A stretch of DNA of 64,000 nucleotides from Chelatococcus caeni (GCF_014196925.1 NZ_JACIEN010000008.1:181924-245923); one strand, 5' to 3'. Shown: positions 1 through 8,016, counted from the first letter of the stretch. Notes: generated by a model not told the origin, from the letters alone. Program-made: numbers and translations.

Positions 1-43
1 GGCGCTGCGGCCTGTCGGACATTCCTTGCAAACGGAGGTGGAG

Positions 44-241
44 ATGAACTGGGATCAGGTCGAAGGTAACTGGAAGAAATTCAAGGGCATGGCCCAGCAG
101 CAGTGGGGCAAGCTCACCGATGACGACCTCGACGTCATCGAGGGCAAGCGGACCGAACTCGTCGGCCGTCTCCAGGAGCGCTACGGTTATGCCAAGGACC
201 AGGCTGAACGCGAGATCGACACCTGGCTGAGCCGGCACTGA
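44..241 (+). CDS. CsbD family stress protein
   Basis: A 65-residue acidic, helical protein matching the CsbD family: it starts MNWDQVEGNWKKFKG, as CsbD/YjbJ proteins do, and ends in an amphipathic helix. CsbD proteins are induced by general stress in many bacteria, but their molecular role is unknown. The start is the ATG at 44, which has a GGAGG ribosome site at 34-38; a TTG six codons upstream overlaps that site and is unlikely. It is the first of three plus-strand genes lying next to the phyR/nepR stress regulators, which suggests control by the general stress response. Its promoter lies outside or at the very edge of the window. Confidence 0.9.
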   Translation: MNWDQVEGNWKKFKGMAQQQWGKLTDDDLDVIEGKRTELVGRLQERYGYAKDQAEREIDTWLSRH

Positions 242-277
242 AAGAGCGTTGAACCCACTGAAAGCGAGGAGGAGAGG

Positions 278-628
278 ATGGCCACCAAGACCGATGGCGG
301 GTCCGCTGAGGCGATTGAGCTGCGCCGGGAGATCGACACCCTCAGGGGCGACATCGGTCGTCTGACCGAGGCCGTCTCCAACCTCCTGCAGCGCGAGCTC
401 GAGGAAACCGGCGAGCGGGTGCGCACGGCAGCCGGCGAGACGATGGACCGCTTCACGGCCACGGCCGAGGAAATCGCCCGGGCAACGCGCGACGCCGCTG
501 CCGATGCCGAGCGCCGGGTGCGTTCCGTCGGCTCCGAAATCGAGCACGGCATCGAACGCAACCCGCTCACGGCAGTGCTGATCGCCGGCGGCATAGGCCT
601 CATCCTCGGCATGATGAGCCGGCGCTGA
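278..628 (+). CDS. DUF883 (ElaB/YqjD-like) membrane-anchored protein
   Basis: A protein of 116 residues with a long charged helical/coiled-coil N-terminal part (about residues 10-90) and one C-terminal membrane segment rich in glycine (LIAGGIGLILG) ending in basic residues. This is the architecture of the DUF883 family (ElaB/YqjD/YgaM), stress-induced inner-membrane proteins of which YqjD has been linked to ribosomes in E. coli. A strong GAGGAGGAGAGG site precedes the ATG. Its stop codon overlaps the ATG of the next gene by one base (TGATG), so the two are probably translationally coupled. Confidence 0.85.
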   Translation: MATKTDGGSAEAIELRREIDTLRGDIGRLTEAVSNLLQRELEETGERVRTAAGETMDRFTATAEEIARATRDAAADAERRVRSVGSEIEHGIERNPLTAVLIAGGIGLILGMMSRR

Positions 629-1083
629 TGGGCGGGCTTCTCTCGCTCGTCACCAGCGCTGCGCGCCGGCAGGTGCAAGAAGGAGCCGCGCGCATCGTGC
701 GCAGCATCGTCCTGTGCCTGCTGGCGGCCTTGTCCCTCGGCATCGGGCTGGTCTTCGCCGCGATCGCCGCTCACCGGTGGCTGGAAGACCTGTATGGGCC
801 GATTGCGGCCCCGTCGATCATCGCCGGGACCTTCGTGCTCGTGGCCATCCTGCTTCTTCTGGGCGCGCGCGCCGGTCGGTATCGGCCCCGCGACGTCGCT
901 GCCCACCCAGCCACTGCCGCCGGCCTGTCGCGGCAGGAAGCGCTCGAAGCCTCCGCTCTGAACGTGGGGCGCGAGCTTGCCCGGTCTCTGGACGGCAAGC
1001 AATTGATGCTTGCCGCACTCATAGCCGGGTTCGTCTCGGGGCGCCTGCTGGAGCGCCCCGGACGATCGAAACGGAAAGATTAG
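628..1083 (+). CDS. holin-like (YqjE/phage-holin superfamily) membrane protein
   Basis: A 151-residue membrane protein with two central transmembrane segments (about residues 25-50 and 62-83) and a third weakly hydrophobic stretch near the C-terminus (about 125-141). It resembles the YqjE/'phage holin family' proteins that accompany DUF883 genes in many Proteobacteria. Despite that family name there is no prophage here; the CsbD-DUF883-holin-like arrangement is a chromosomal stress cassette. It overlaps the DUF883 stop by one base. Function unknown; an envelope stress role is inferred from the company it keeps. Confidence 0.7.
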   Translation: MGGLLSLVTSAARRQVQEGAARIVRSIVLCLLAALSLGIGLVFAAIAAHRWLEDLYGPIAAPSIIAGTFVLVAILLLLGARAGRYRPRDVAAHPATAAGLSRQEALEASALNVGRELARSLDGKQLMLAALIAGFVSGRLLERPGRSKRKD

Positions 1084-1149
1084 GCATGGCAGGGCGGGAT
1101 CGCCGCCGGGCCCGCGCTTCACAAGCTCGGGCGCCGGCGGACGACGCGC

Positions 1150-1965
1150 TCAGCTTGCCGCCGCGACGGGACCTGCCTGATGCGACCGGCGGTCGAAGAA
1201 CAGCGCCTGGCTGATCACCGCCTTCACGGCATCCGGGCTGAACGGCTTGGTGACCAGGAAGGTCGGCTCGGGCCGCGCCCCGGTCAGCAGCCGCTCCGGA
1301 TAGGCCGTGATGAAGATCACCGGCATCTCCGCCTCGGCGAGGATGTCGTTGACCGCATCGAGGCCGGACGAGCCGTCGGCGAGCTGGATATCGGCGAGCA
1401 CCAGTCCCGGACGCTGCCGCTTCACGACCTCGAGGGCCTCGCTGTGGGTCCGGGCGACGTCGATGACACGGTGGCCGAGGCTTTCGACCAGCGCCTCGAG
1501 GTCCATGGCGATGATGGGCTCGTCCTCGATGATGAGGATGTCGGTCGCCAGCTGCTCGGAGAGCTCCTGGCCGGCCTCGGCGAGAAGCGCCGCCGCCTCG
1601 TCCTCGCTGCAGTCGAGGGCCTGGGCGACGTGCGCGGTCGAGAATCCTTCGACCGCGGCGAGAAGGAAGGCGACGCGCGGACGCGGCGTCAGCTGCTCGA
1701 GCCGTGTGAAACCTTCATCCTGCGGCTCGGTGTCGATGGCTGGGGGCGCCTCCGCATTGAGCTGGATGGACTGCCACACCCGCAGAAACACGCGATACAG
1801 CGCAACGCGCAGGTCGATCTGCCGGTCGAGCGCCGCCGGATCGGCAAGGATCGCCTCCAATGTCGCGACGGCATAGGCATCGCCTCCGCTCTGGCTACCC
1901 GCGAGCACGCGCGCGAAGCGGCGCAGATAGGGCAGATGGGGAGCAATCGCTTGAGCGAGGGACAT
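1150..1965 (-). CDS. phyR: PhyR, general stress response anti-anti-sigma regulator
   Basis: 271 residues in the PhyR layout: an N-terminal ECF-sigma-like domain (about 1-135, with the sigma4-like segment LTPRPRVAFLLAAVEGFS and HVAQALDC) and a C-terminal receiver domain (about 142-262) with acidic pocket EDE (147-149), phosphoacceptor D192 in LADIQL, the conserved T in FITAYPE and K in VTKPF. In Alphaproteobacteria phosphorylated PhyR binds NepR and so frees the sigma factor EcfG. The start MSLAQAIAPH is preceded by AGAGG; an upstream in-frame ATG would add 31 residues absent from the family. It diverges from nepR, and an exact EcfG-type promoter lies upstream on its strand. Confidence 0.95.
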   Translation of the reverse strand: MSLAQAIAPHLPYLRRFARVLAGSQSGGDAYAVATLEAILADPAALDRQIDLRVALYRVFLRVWQSIQLNAEAPPAIDTEPQDEGFTRLEQLTPRPRVAFLLAAVEGFSTAHVAQALDCSEDEAAALLAEAGQELSEQLATDILIIEDEPIIAMDLEALVESLGHRVIDVARTHSEALEVVKRQRPGLVLADIQLADGSSGLDAVNDILAEAEMPVIFITAYPERLLTGARPEPTFLVTKPFSPDAVKAVISQALFFDRRSHQAGPVAAAS

Positions 1966-2057
1966 GAACAACCTCTGTTTCGTTGTCGTCGTCTGCACAC
2001 CGCCATCGCGGTGGGGGCCGACCCGCCACTCACGCGGCGACAGCACCATCATGAGCA

Positions 2058-2082
2058 AACGAAGTCCATCGAAAAAAGTTCC
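2058..2082 (-). promoter_or_regulatory. EcfG-type promoter for phyR
   Basis: Read on the minus strand, GGAAC (2082-2078) and CGTT (2061-2058) are separated by exactly 16 bases. This matches the published alphaproteobacterial EcfG (ECF15) consensus GGAAC-N16/17-CGTT. It sits 93 bases upstream of the phyR ATG, implying stress-sigma autoregulation of phyR. No transcript evidence is available. Confidence 0.75.
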
Positions 2083-2091
2083 GGTAGGTCA

Positions 2092-2116
2092 GGAACAATT
2101 TAAAATTCCGCCCATT
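2092..2116 (+). promoter_or_regulatory. possible EcfG-type promoter for nepR
   Basis: GGAAC at 2092-2096, then 16 bases, then CATT at 2113-2116: one mismatch from GGAAC-N16-CGTT. It points towards nepR (ATG at 2160) and begins only 10 bases from the phyR-directed promoter, giving a back-to-back pair. Weaker than the phyR site. Confidence 0.45.
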
Positions 2117-2159
2117 ATCGATGTAGCGGGGCAATGGCAGACGGAACACGAGCAGGCAT

Positions 2160-2438
2160 ATGGGCGCAGACAAGGGCGCAAAGGGTGGCGTCACCCAACG
2201 GCAGAAGGACACCACGGCCGGTCGCCCCCCGTCCGCGGATAGGGCGGCAGGCGGGGGACGGACTGTCGGCAAGGACATCCAGGCCCAGATCGGCCAGCAG
2301 CTGCGTGCCGTCTACGACGACATCCTGCAGCAAGAGGTGCCCGACCGTTTCATGAAGCTGCTTACGGAGCTGGACGCCAGAATTGGCGGGACCGCCTCCG
2401 CCCCCGACGAACCGGACGAGGGTGGGGAAAAGCAATGA
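2160..2438 (+). CDS. nepR: NepR anti-sigma factor
   Basis: A small (92-residue) protein with a disordered charged N-terminus and the NepR core at about 39-75: IGQQLRAVYDDILQQ followed by VPDRFMKLLTEL. These are the two helices with which NepR clamps the sigma factor EcfG, or PhyR when PhyR is phosphorylated. It is divergent from phyR, the usual arrangement. In many relatives ecfG follows nepR directly; here the next gene is a histidine kinase and no sigma gene is seen. The ribosome site (GAGCAGG) is modest. Confidence 0.9.
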   Translation: MGADKGAKGGVTQRQKDTTAGRPPSADRAAGGGRTVGKDIQAQIGQQLRAVYDDILQQEVPDRFMKLLTELDARIGGTASAPDEPDEGGEKQ

Positions 2439-2535
2439 GGATCGATCGACGTGCTGGCGGTCTCCCCAATGATGGAAGCAGGGCGGCATGAGCGCTTGCC
2501 ATCCCTGTCCGTGAGGCCGCGAATGGACCCGGTCC

Positions 2536-4320
2536 ATGGCAGCCGCGCCGCATCGATCAGCTGATCGGCGCGCCATGACCATCCTCCGGAATACCGGCAC
2601 CGGCAGCCCGAACGAAGACCGCCAGGTCCAGGCGATGGAGGGCGTGAGTGGCCTCAGCCGCAGCCTGCGCGGCCGCCTCGTCGCGGCCCTGGCGCTCGTC
2701 CTGCTGCCGGCGGCCCTCATCGCCCTCGGCTGGACGGTGGCGCAGAACCGGCAGCTGCGCCAGGAGCGGATCGATGCCGCCACCCAGGCCAATGCCTATG
2801 TCGCCGCGCAGATCGACGAGGTACTGCGCGAGGCGCAGCTCGCGGCGGCGGAACTCGAATCCCATCTGGCCAAGGCCGGCGGCGCGCCCGACAGCTGCAG
2901 CGCCGCCGCGGCACCGGTCCTCGGCTCCTACCCGGAGCTGACGGCGGTGGCCGTCTTTGCCGGCGATACGTTGCGCTGCGCCTACGGCTTCGATCGCGAT
3001 GCCCTCGTCGCCCGCGCCAGCGCGACGACCCGGGAGCGGCTGTCCGCCCAGCTCGCGCAGGGGCTCACCGCCGTTCTCGACAGTCCCGTCACGGGCGGCC
3101 CGGTGCTGCTCGCGAGTGCGATCGCCGCCGGCAGCGACCGCGATGCCATCGCGATCTTCTCCGTTTCGCACATCATCCTGGAAATCGCCCTGCGTTCGGC
3201 CCGGGTGTCGCAGGAGCACGGCTCGGTCGTATTCTCCCCGTCCGACCGGCGCGTCGCCGAATACCGGACCGAGAACATCCCGGCCGACTGGCTGCCCAAG
3301 GGCGGCATCACCACCCAGCAGTTCGGCAGCGGATCGCACGTCTTCATGGACGAAAGCCGCGGTGGAGAAAGCTACCGCTATTTCGCCACCCGCTCGTCGA
3401 GGACGGGGATCACGGTCGTCACCGGCTATCCCTCGGCCGCCTTCTTCAGCAATGAGCAGCGCCAGCTGTGGGGGGCCATCATGCCGCCCGTCATCATGCT
3501 GGTGGGCGCGACGATCGGCATCGTCTTCGCCGTCGACCGGCTGGTGCTGCGCTGGCTGCACTATCTCAAGCGCCTGACGAGGGTCTACGGCAGCGGCCGC
3601 TTCTCGGTCCGCGCCGTGCGGCTCGTGCATGCGCCGAGCGAGCTCGCGGAGCTCGGCGAGGCCTTCGACAACATGGCCGAGAACATCGCCCAGCACGCCG
3701 AGGCGCTGGAGACGGTGGCCGAGGAGAAGTCGCAGCTGCTGCGCGAGCTGCATCACCGGGTCAAGAACAACTTCCAGGTCATCGTCAGCCTGCTCAGCCT
3801 GCACAAGCAGGCGCTGCCCGCGGAGCGGCGCGACGACATCCGCTTCATCGAGGACCACGTGCAGGCCATGGCCGTGGCCTATCGCGTCTGCTACGCGCTC
3901 GGCGACATCACCGATGCCCCGCTCGCCGAGCTGCTGGACGACATCGTCGACGGCCTGCGCCGTTCGGCGGCCCTGCCGGCCGAACAGGTGCGGATCGAAG
4001 TCGCCGCCCGCGACGTCACGGTCGACCTCGACCGCGCCATCGGCATCGGGCTCTACCTTGCGGCGCTGCTGCCGGCCTATCTCGACGAGGCGCGCCGCAC
4101 GCATCGCGCTGTCGAGCTGACCGCCGTGCGCCGGGAGAGCGGGCTCGTGCTGAGCTGCCGCTTTGCCGACGACGAGCCGGTGGGGTCGCTCAATCCGCTG
4201 CGCGAGCGCCTGACCCGCGCCTATGTGCGCCAGCTCGCCGCGCGGCCCCTCGACACCACCTGCGCCAGCGAGCGCAGCATCGAGCTCGCCATGCCGGCGC
4301 CGGGGCTGGTACCGGCCTGA
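2536..4320 (+). CDS. HisKA_2/HWE-type membrane sensor histidine kinase with degenerate ATP-binding domain
   Basis: 594 residues: a membrane segment near 47-70, a periplasmic sensing region (about 70-310), a second membrane segment (about 312-338), a HAMP-like linker, a HisKA_2 dimerisation domain with ELHHRVKNN (candidate phospho-His 406/407), and a C-terminal region where the ATPase should lie. That region is odd. The expected N-box (NELxxNAxKH) reads AALLPAYLDEA at about 509-519, so the Mg-binding Asn is Ala, and no clear DNGxG box follows. It may be unable to bind ATP. Its place after nepR suggests it feeds phosphate to, or otherwise controls, PhyR. The start is uncertain: ATGs at 2536, 2575 and 2635 all lack a strong ribosome site. 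Confidence 0.8.
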   Translation: MAAAPHRSADRRAMTILRNTGTGSPNEDRQVQAMEGVSGLSRSLRGRLVAALALVLLPAALIALGWTVAQNRQLRQERIDAATQANAYVAAQIDEVLREAQLAAAELESHLAKAGGAPDSCSAAAAPVLGSYPELTAVAVFAGDTLRCAYGFDRDALVARASATTRERLSAQLAQGLTAVLDSPVTGGPVLLASAIAAGSDRDAIAIFSVSHIILEIALRSARVSQEHGSVVFSPSDRRVAEYRTENIPADWLPKGGITTQQFGSGSHVFMDESRGGESYRYFATRSSRTGITVVTGYPSAAFFSNEQRQLWGAIMPPVIMLVGATIGIVFAVDRLVLRWLHYLKRLTRVYGSGRFSVRAVRLVHAPSELAELGEAFDNMAENIAQHAEALETVAEEKSQLLRELHHRVKNNFQVIVSLLSLHKQALPAERRDDIRFIEDHVQAMAVAYRVCYALGDITDAPLAELLDDIVDGLRRSAALPAEQVRIEVAARDVTVDLDRAIGIGLYLAALLPAYLDEARRTHRAVELTAVRRESGLVLSCRFADDEPVGSLNPLRERLTRAYVRQLAARPLDTTCASERSIELAMPAPGLVPA

Positions 4321-5004
4321 TCAGCCCTCGCCGAGCCGCCGCGACCAGTCCTCCACCGCCCCGCGCTCCAGCCGCCGGGCGGCCAGCGCCTTCCACGAGG
4401 CCGGCAGATGCGGCAGGCGCGCCAGCTCCGCCAGCGCCTCGCGGTCGAGCATGTCGACATAGAGGACGTGGAGCACGCGCGACAGCGGCCATTGCGGCTG
4501 CGGCCGCTCGAGGAGGACCATCCGGTCGCCCGACGCGACCATCCCCGGCTCCAGCACCCGGTAGTACCAGCCGGTGCGACCGCTCTCCTGCACGCGACGC
4601 GCCATGTCCTTGCGGCCGAAGCGGTGGTTCAGTTTCCAGCAGGGTTGCCGGGCCTGCGAGACCTGAACGAGCGCCGTGCCAACGCGGAAGATATCGTCGA
4701 TGCACACGTCCGCCTCGACGAGCCCCCGCGTGCGGAGATTCTCGCCGAAGGCCGCCCGGCCGGGCAGGAACGACGACAGGTCGATGCCCTCCCCCGCCCA
4801 GGCGTCGTAATGCTCGGCCGGATAATGGTGCACCGCCTTGTCCGGCCCGCCGTGGTTCTTGCGGTCGCCCTGCTCGTCGCCGGCGAGCCCCTCCGCGCGG
4901 ATCTCGACCGGCGCGTCGAGACGCCGCTTGTCGATGGCGCTCAGGGTGCCCTCGCGCGCATAGGGCACCGCCTTGCCGGCGAAGACGGCTTCGATCGTCA
5001 CCAT
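4321..5004 (-). CDS. MOSC domain protein, YiiM-like
   Basis: 227 residues of the YiiM type: an N-terminal MOSC domain with GLAGDEQGDRKNHGG (the family's GD-x-HGG element), the conserved cysteine in QPCWKL, and a C-terminal 3-alpha domain (about 165-220). MOSC proteins bind molybdenum cofactor through that cysteine; E. coli YiiM reduces N-hydroxylated base analogues such as 6-N-hydroxylaminopurine. It ends base-to-base against the kinase gene (stops abut at 4320/4321) with no visible terminator. AGGAG lies upstream of the ATG. Confidence 0.85.
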   Translation of the reverse strand: MVTIEAVFAGKAVPYAREGTLSAIDKRRLDAPVEIRAEGLAGDEQGDRKNHGGPDKAVHHYPAEHYDAWAGEGIDLSSFLPGRAAFGENLRTRGLVEADVCIDDIFRVGTALVQVSQARQPCWKLNHRFGRKDMARRVQESGRTGWYYRVLEPGMVASGDRMVLLERPQPQWPLSRVLHVLYVDMLDREALAELARLPHLPASWKALAARRLERGAVEDWSRRLGEG

Positions 5005-5083
5005 CGGCCCGTGTCTCCTCTTCCGCCGGACGTTCTAGCGGCGCGCCGGCCAGGCCGACCTGCGCCACGGCGTCGCCACGCGC

Positions 5084-5602
5084 CTATTCGTCGCCGAACA
5101 GCTCGGCGCAGCGCGAGAAGGACAGGCCCGCCCCTTCCGTATCCTTGTTGATGCGCACTGAGGTGATGACGCCCTGCGCATCGGTCGCGATCTGCGCCTC
5201 GCAGAACAGGTCGACGCGTCGCGCCGGCTCGACGATCACGGACGTCGGCACCGCGGCGCCGAAGGAGGTCGACGTGGTCCTCGTGCGCGTGACCGTGGTG
5301 CCCGGCGCCGGATTGGAAACGGTCGTCACCGTGCGCTGGGAGCGGTTGAGCGGCTGGGTCGCCCCCTGCGTCTGCACCCGGGCCGGCCGCACATAGCTCG
5401 TCTCGCCGCCGCGCCAGGTGTAGATCACCCCGCCGCCGTCGAGTTCATAGCTCGAGACCGGCGGACCATTCTCGATGAAGAATGCGTCGGCCGTCTGCCC
5501 GATCCACTTGCCCCTGAGCGCCTTGTTGGCCTCTTCCGTCGTCTTGCATCCGGCGACCACGACGCTTGCCGCGAGCGCCAGCGCGATTGCTGCCCACTTC
5601 AT
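5084..5602 (-). CDS. predicted lipoprotein of unknown function
   Basis: 172 residues beginning with a lipoprotein signal, MKWAAIALALAASVVVAGC, with lipobox VAGC and Cys19. The mature part has a conserved-looking start (ALRGKWIGQTADAFFIENGPP), a central Ser/Thr-rich stretch of TRTRTT type, and two further cysteines near the end. This resembles small alphaproteobacterial envelope lipoproteins with no assigned role. The start chosen gives a proper signal peptide and follows GGGGCGGGG; the open frame upstream of it overlaps the next gene and has no signal features. Confidence 0.7.
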   Translation of the reverse strand: MKWAAIALALAASVVVAGCKTTEEANKALRGKWIGQTADAFFIENGPPVSSYELDGGGVIYTWRGGETSYVRPARVQTQGATQPLNRSQRTVTTVSNPAPGTTVTRTRTTSTSFGAAVPTSVIVEPARRVDLFCEAQIATDAQGVITSVRINKDTEGAGLSFSRCAELFGDE

Positions 5603-5714
5603 CCCCGCCCCCCGAATTCTGGCATCAGCCGGCGTCGTTCTTGCCGCCCCGCGACGGAAAGGGCAATAGGGCTTGAAGTATGACGGGAGCGTGGGACGAA
5701 GGCTGCGCTCCTCC

Positions 5715-7010
5715 TCACAGACGCCAGTGCAGGACATCCGCCGGCAGGCACCCGGGCTTGATTGCCGAGCGCACGTCGATCACGACGGCGCCCGGCGCCA
5801 GCATCGATGCGATGCGAGCACCCTCATCCGCGAGATAGGCGCCGTGCGGGACGGCGAGCACCGCCGCGTCGAGCGCGTCGAGGGCCCCCCAGTCGGCGAG
5901 GGCGACGCCGTAGGCGCGCTCGGCCTCGCGTGCTTCCGCCAGGGCGTCGTGCACCAGCGGGCGGATGCCGTATTCGCCGAGCTCGGCGATGATGTCCGGC
6001 ACGCGGCTGTTGCGCAGGTCCGGCACGTTCTCCTTGAAGGTGAGGCCGAGGATGGCGACGCGCGCCGTGCGCAGGTCGCGCCCGCGCGCCAGAAGCAGCT
6101 TCACCAGCTTCTCGCCGACGAAATGGCCCATCGCGTCGTTGATGCGCCGCCCGGCGAGGATCATCTGCGGGTGGTAGCCGAGCGCCTCGGCCTTGGCGGT
6201 GAGGTAGTAGGGATCGACCCCGATGCAATGGCCGCCGACGAGGCCCGGCGAGAAGCGCTGGAAGTTCCACTTCGTCGCCGCCGCGTCGAGCACGTCGCTG
6301 GTGGCGATGCCCACCCGGTCGAAGATGAGGGCGAGTTCATTCATCAGCGCGATGTTGAGGTCGCGCTGCGTGTTCTCGATGACCTTCGCCGCCTCCGCCA
6401 CCTTGATCGACGGCGCCTCGTGGACGCCGGCCCGCACCACCGCGCCGTAGACCGCGGCCACCGTCGCGCGCGTCGCCGGGTCCGAGCCGGAGACGACCTT
6501 GGTGATGGTGGTGAAGCGGTGGGCACGGTCGCCCGGGTTGATGCGCTCCGGCGAATAGCCGACCGTGAAGTCGCGCCCGAAGATAAGGCCGCTCTCGGCC
6601 TCCAGCACCGGCACGCAGTCCTCCTCGGTCGCGCCGGGATAGACGGTCGATTCGTAGACGACGATGTCGCCCCGCTTCAGCACGCGCCCCACGGTGCGCG
6701 AGGCGGCAAGAAGCGGCCTGAGGTCGGGCAGGCGCTCACCCGTGATCGGCGTCGGCACGGTGACGATGTGGAAGTCCGCCTCGCGCAGCGCCTCGGCATC
6801 GCCCGTCAGATGGAGCGACGGCGCCGCCAGTTCCTGCGGCTCGACCTCGCCCGTCCGGTCGACGCCGTCCTTGAGCTCGGCGATCCGGCCCGCGTCGATG
6901 TCGAAGGCGATGACGCGATAGCCGCCCGCGGCAAAGGCGCAGGCCACCGGCAGGCCGACATAGCCGAGGCCGACGACCGAAATGACCCGGTCCGGCCTGT
7001 CAGACACCAT
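5715..7010 (-). CDS. nucleotide-sugar 6-dehydrogenase (WbpO/TviB type)
   Basis: 431 residues of the UDP-glucose/UDP-GlcNAc dehydrogenase family: Rossmann motif GLGYVG (14-19), middle domain, catalytic cysteine in GGHCIGVDP, and a C-terminal UDP-binding domain with GLTFKENVPDLRNS. The segment GYSPERINPGD is typical of the TviB/WbpO/WecC branch, which makes UDP-N-acetylhexosaminuronic acids, rather than plain UDP-glucose dehydrogenase. Its ATG lies inside the end of the epimerase gene (11-base overlap), so the pair is co-translated. It probably supplies an acidic sugar for a surface polysaccharide. The exact substrate cannot be read from the sequence. Confidence 0.85.
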   Translation of the reverse strand: MVSDRPDRVISVVGLGYVGLPVACAFAAGGYRVIAFDIDAGRIAELKDGVDRTGEVEPQELAAPSLHLTGDAEALREADFHIVTVPTPITGERLPDLRPLLAASRTVGRVLKRGDIVVYESTVYPGATEEDCVPVLEAESGLIFGRDFTVGYSPERINPGDRAHRFTTITKVVSGSDPATRATVAAVYGAVVRAGVHEAPSIKVAEAAKVIENTQRDLNIALMNELALIFDRVGIATSDVLDAAATKWNFQRFSPGLVGGHCIGVDPYYLTAKAEALGYHPQMILAGRRINDAMGHFVGEKLVKLLLARGRDLRTARVAILGLTFKENVPDLRNSRVPDIIAELGEYGIRPLVHDALAEAREAERAYGVALADWGALDALDAAVLAVPHGAYLADEGARIASMLAPGAVVIDVRSAIKPGCLPADVLHWRL

Positions 7011-8016
7011 AATACTCCCGGTACCAGTCGACGAAGCGGCCGACGCCGGTCTCGACCGAGGTCGAGGGCGCATAGCCGGTATCGCGTGCAAGGGCGCTCG
7101 TGTCGGCGAAGGTGGCGGCAACGTCACCAGGCTGCATCGGCAGCATGTTGCAGACCGCCCGACGCCCGAGCTTGTCCTCGAGAACGCGGATGAACTCCAT
7201 CAGCGGCACGGGGCTGCCGCGGCCGATGTTGTAGATGCGGAAGGGGGCGATGCCGCTCATGCCGGGATCAGGATGCTCCGATGCGGGGTCCCAACCGGGA
7301 TCGGGCCGCGCCGGCCGGTCGAACACGCGCACCACGCCCGTGACGATGTCGTCGACATAGGTGAAGTCGCGGCGCATGTCGCCGTTGTTGTAAACGTCGA
7401 TGGCCTCGCCCGAGAGGATGGCGCGCGTGAACTTGAACAGCGCCATGTCCGGCCGCCCCCACGGGCCGTAGACCGTGAAGAAGCGCAGCCCCGTGCACGG
7501 CAGGCCGTAGAGATGCGCATAGGAATGCGCCATCACCTCGTTGGCCCGCTTGGTGGCGGCATAGAGGCTCATCGGATGGCCGACGCCGTGCTGCTCCGAA
7601 AACGGCAGGGCGGCGTTGGCGCCATAGACGGAGCTCGTCGAGGCGTAGACCAGATGCTCGACGCGCCCCTGCCGGGAGCATTCGAGGATGTTGAGGAAGC
7701 CGACGAGATTGCTGCCGGCATAGGCATGCGGGTTCTCGACCGAATAGCGCACCCCCGCCTGCGCCGCGAGGTGGATGACCCCGCGTGGCCGATAGCGGGC
7801 GAAGACCGCCTCGAGCCCCGGCCGGTCGGCGATGTCGACCCGCGCCTCGACGAAGCCGGCGCGGCCGGCAAGGCGCGCGAGCCGCGCCTCCTTCAGGGCC
7901 GGGTCGTAATAGTCGTTCACGATGTCGAGGCCGACCACGGATTCGCCGCGCGCCAGCAGCGCCTCGGCGGTGTGGTATCCGATGAAGCCGGCCGTGCCGG
8001 TGACGAGAATGGTCAT
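7000..8016 (-). CDS. NAD-dependent nucleotide-sugar 4-epimerase (UDP-glucuronate epimerase-like)
   Basis: 338 residues of the extended SDR family: GTAGFIG nucleotide-binding motif at 7-13, AQAGVRYS, the catalytic Ser in ASTSSVYG, and the YxxxK pair in SLYAATK. The overall pattern is that of CapI/LpsL/TviC-type UDP-hexuronate 4-epimerases. It precedes and overlaps the dehydrogenase gene by 11 bases, an oxidise-then-epimerise pair like TviB-TviC of Vi antigen synthesis. No glycosyltransferases are adjacent, so the polymer is unknown. Confidence 0.88.
   Translation of the reverse strand: MTILVTGTAGFIGYHTAEALLARGESVVGLDIVNDYYDPALKEARLARLAGRAGFVEARVDIADRPGLEAVFARYRPRGVIHLAAQAGVRYSVENPHAYAGSNLVGFLNILECSRQGRVEHLVYASTSSVYGANAALPFSEQHGVGHPMSLYAATKRANEVMAHSYAHLYGLPCTGLRFFTVYGPWGRPDMALFKFTRAILSGEAIDVYNNGDMRRDFTYVDDIVTGVVRVFDRPARPDPGWDPASEHPDPGMSGIAPFRIYNIGRGSPVPLMEFIRVLEDKLGRRAVCNMLPMQPGDVAATFADTSALARDTGYAPSTSVETGVGRFVDWYREYYGV

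Noticed and set aside
628..1083. Prophage holin
   Set aside because: The family name suggests phage, but there are no other phage genes and the CsbD-DUF883 context is a chromosomal stress cassette.
1086..1214. Small plus-strand frame after the holin-like gene (MAGRDRRRARASQ)
   Set aside because: It runs into the 3' end of phyR on the other strand, has no clear ribosome site and is low-complexity. It cannot be excluded but is not supported.
2439..2535. An ecfG sigma factor or fragment between nepR and the kinase
   Set aside because: Only 97 bases with no sigma region 2 or 4 pattern in any frame.
3468..5396. Long plus-strand frame spanning the kinase end, the MOSC gene and the lipoprotein gene
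   Set aside because: An Arg/Ala/Pro-rich frame overlapping three supported genes, with no domain pattern.
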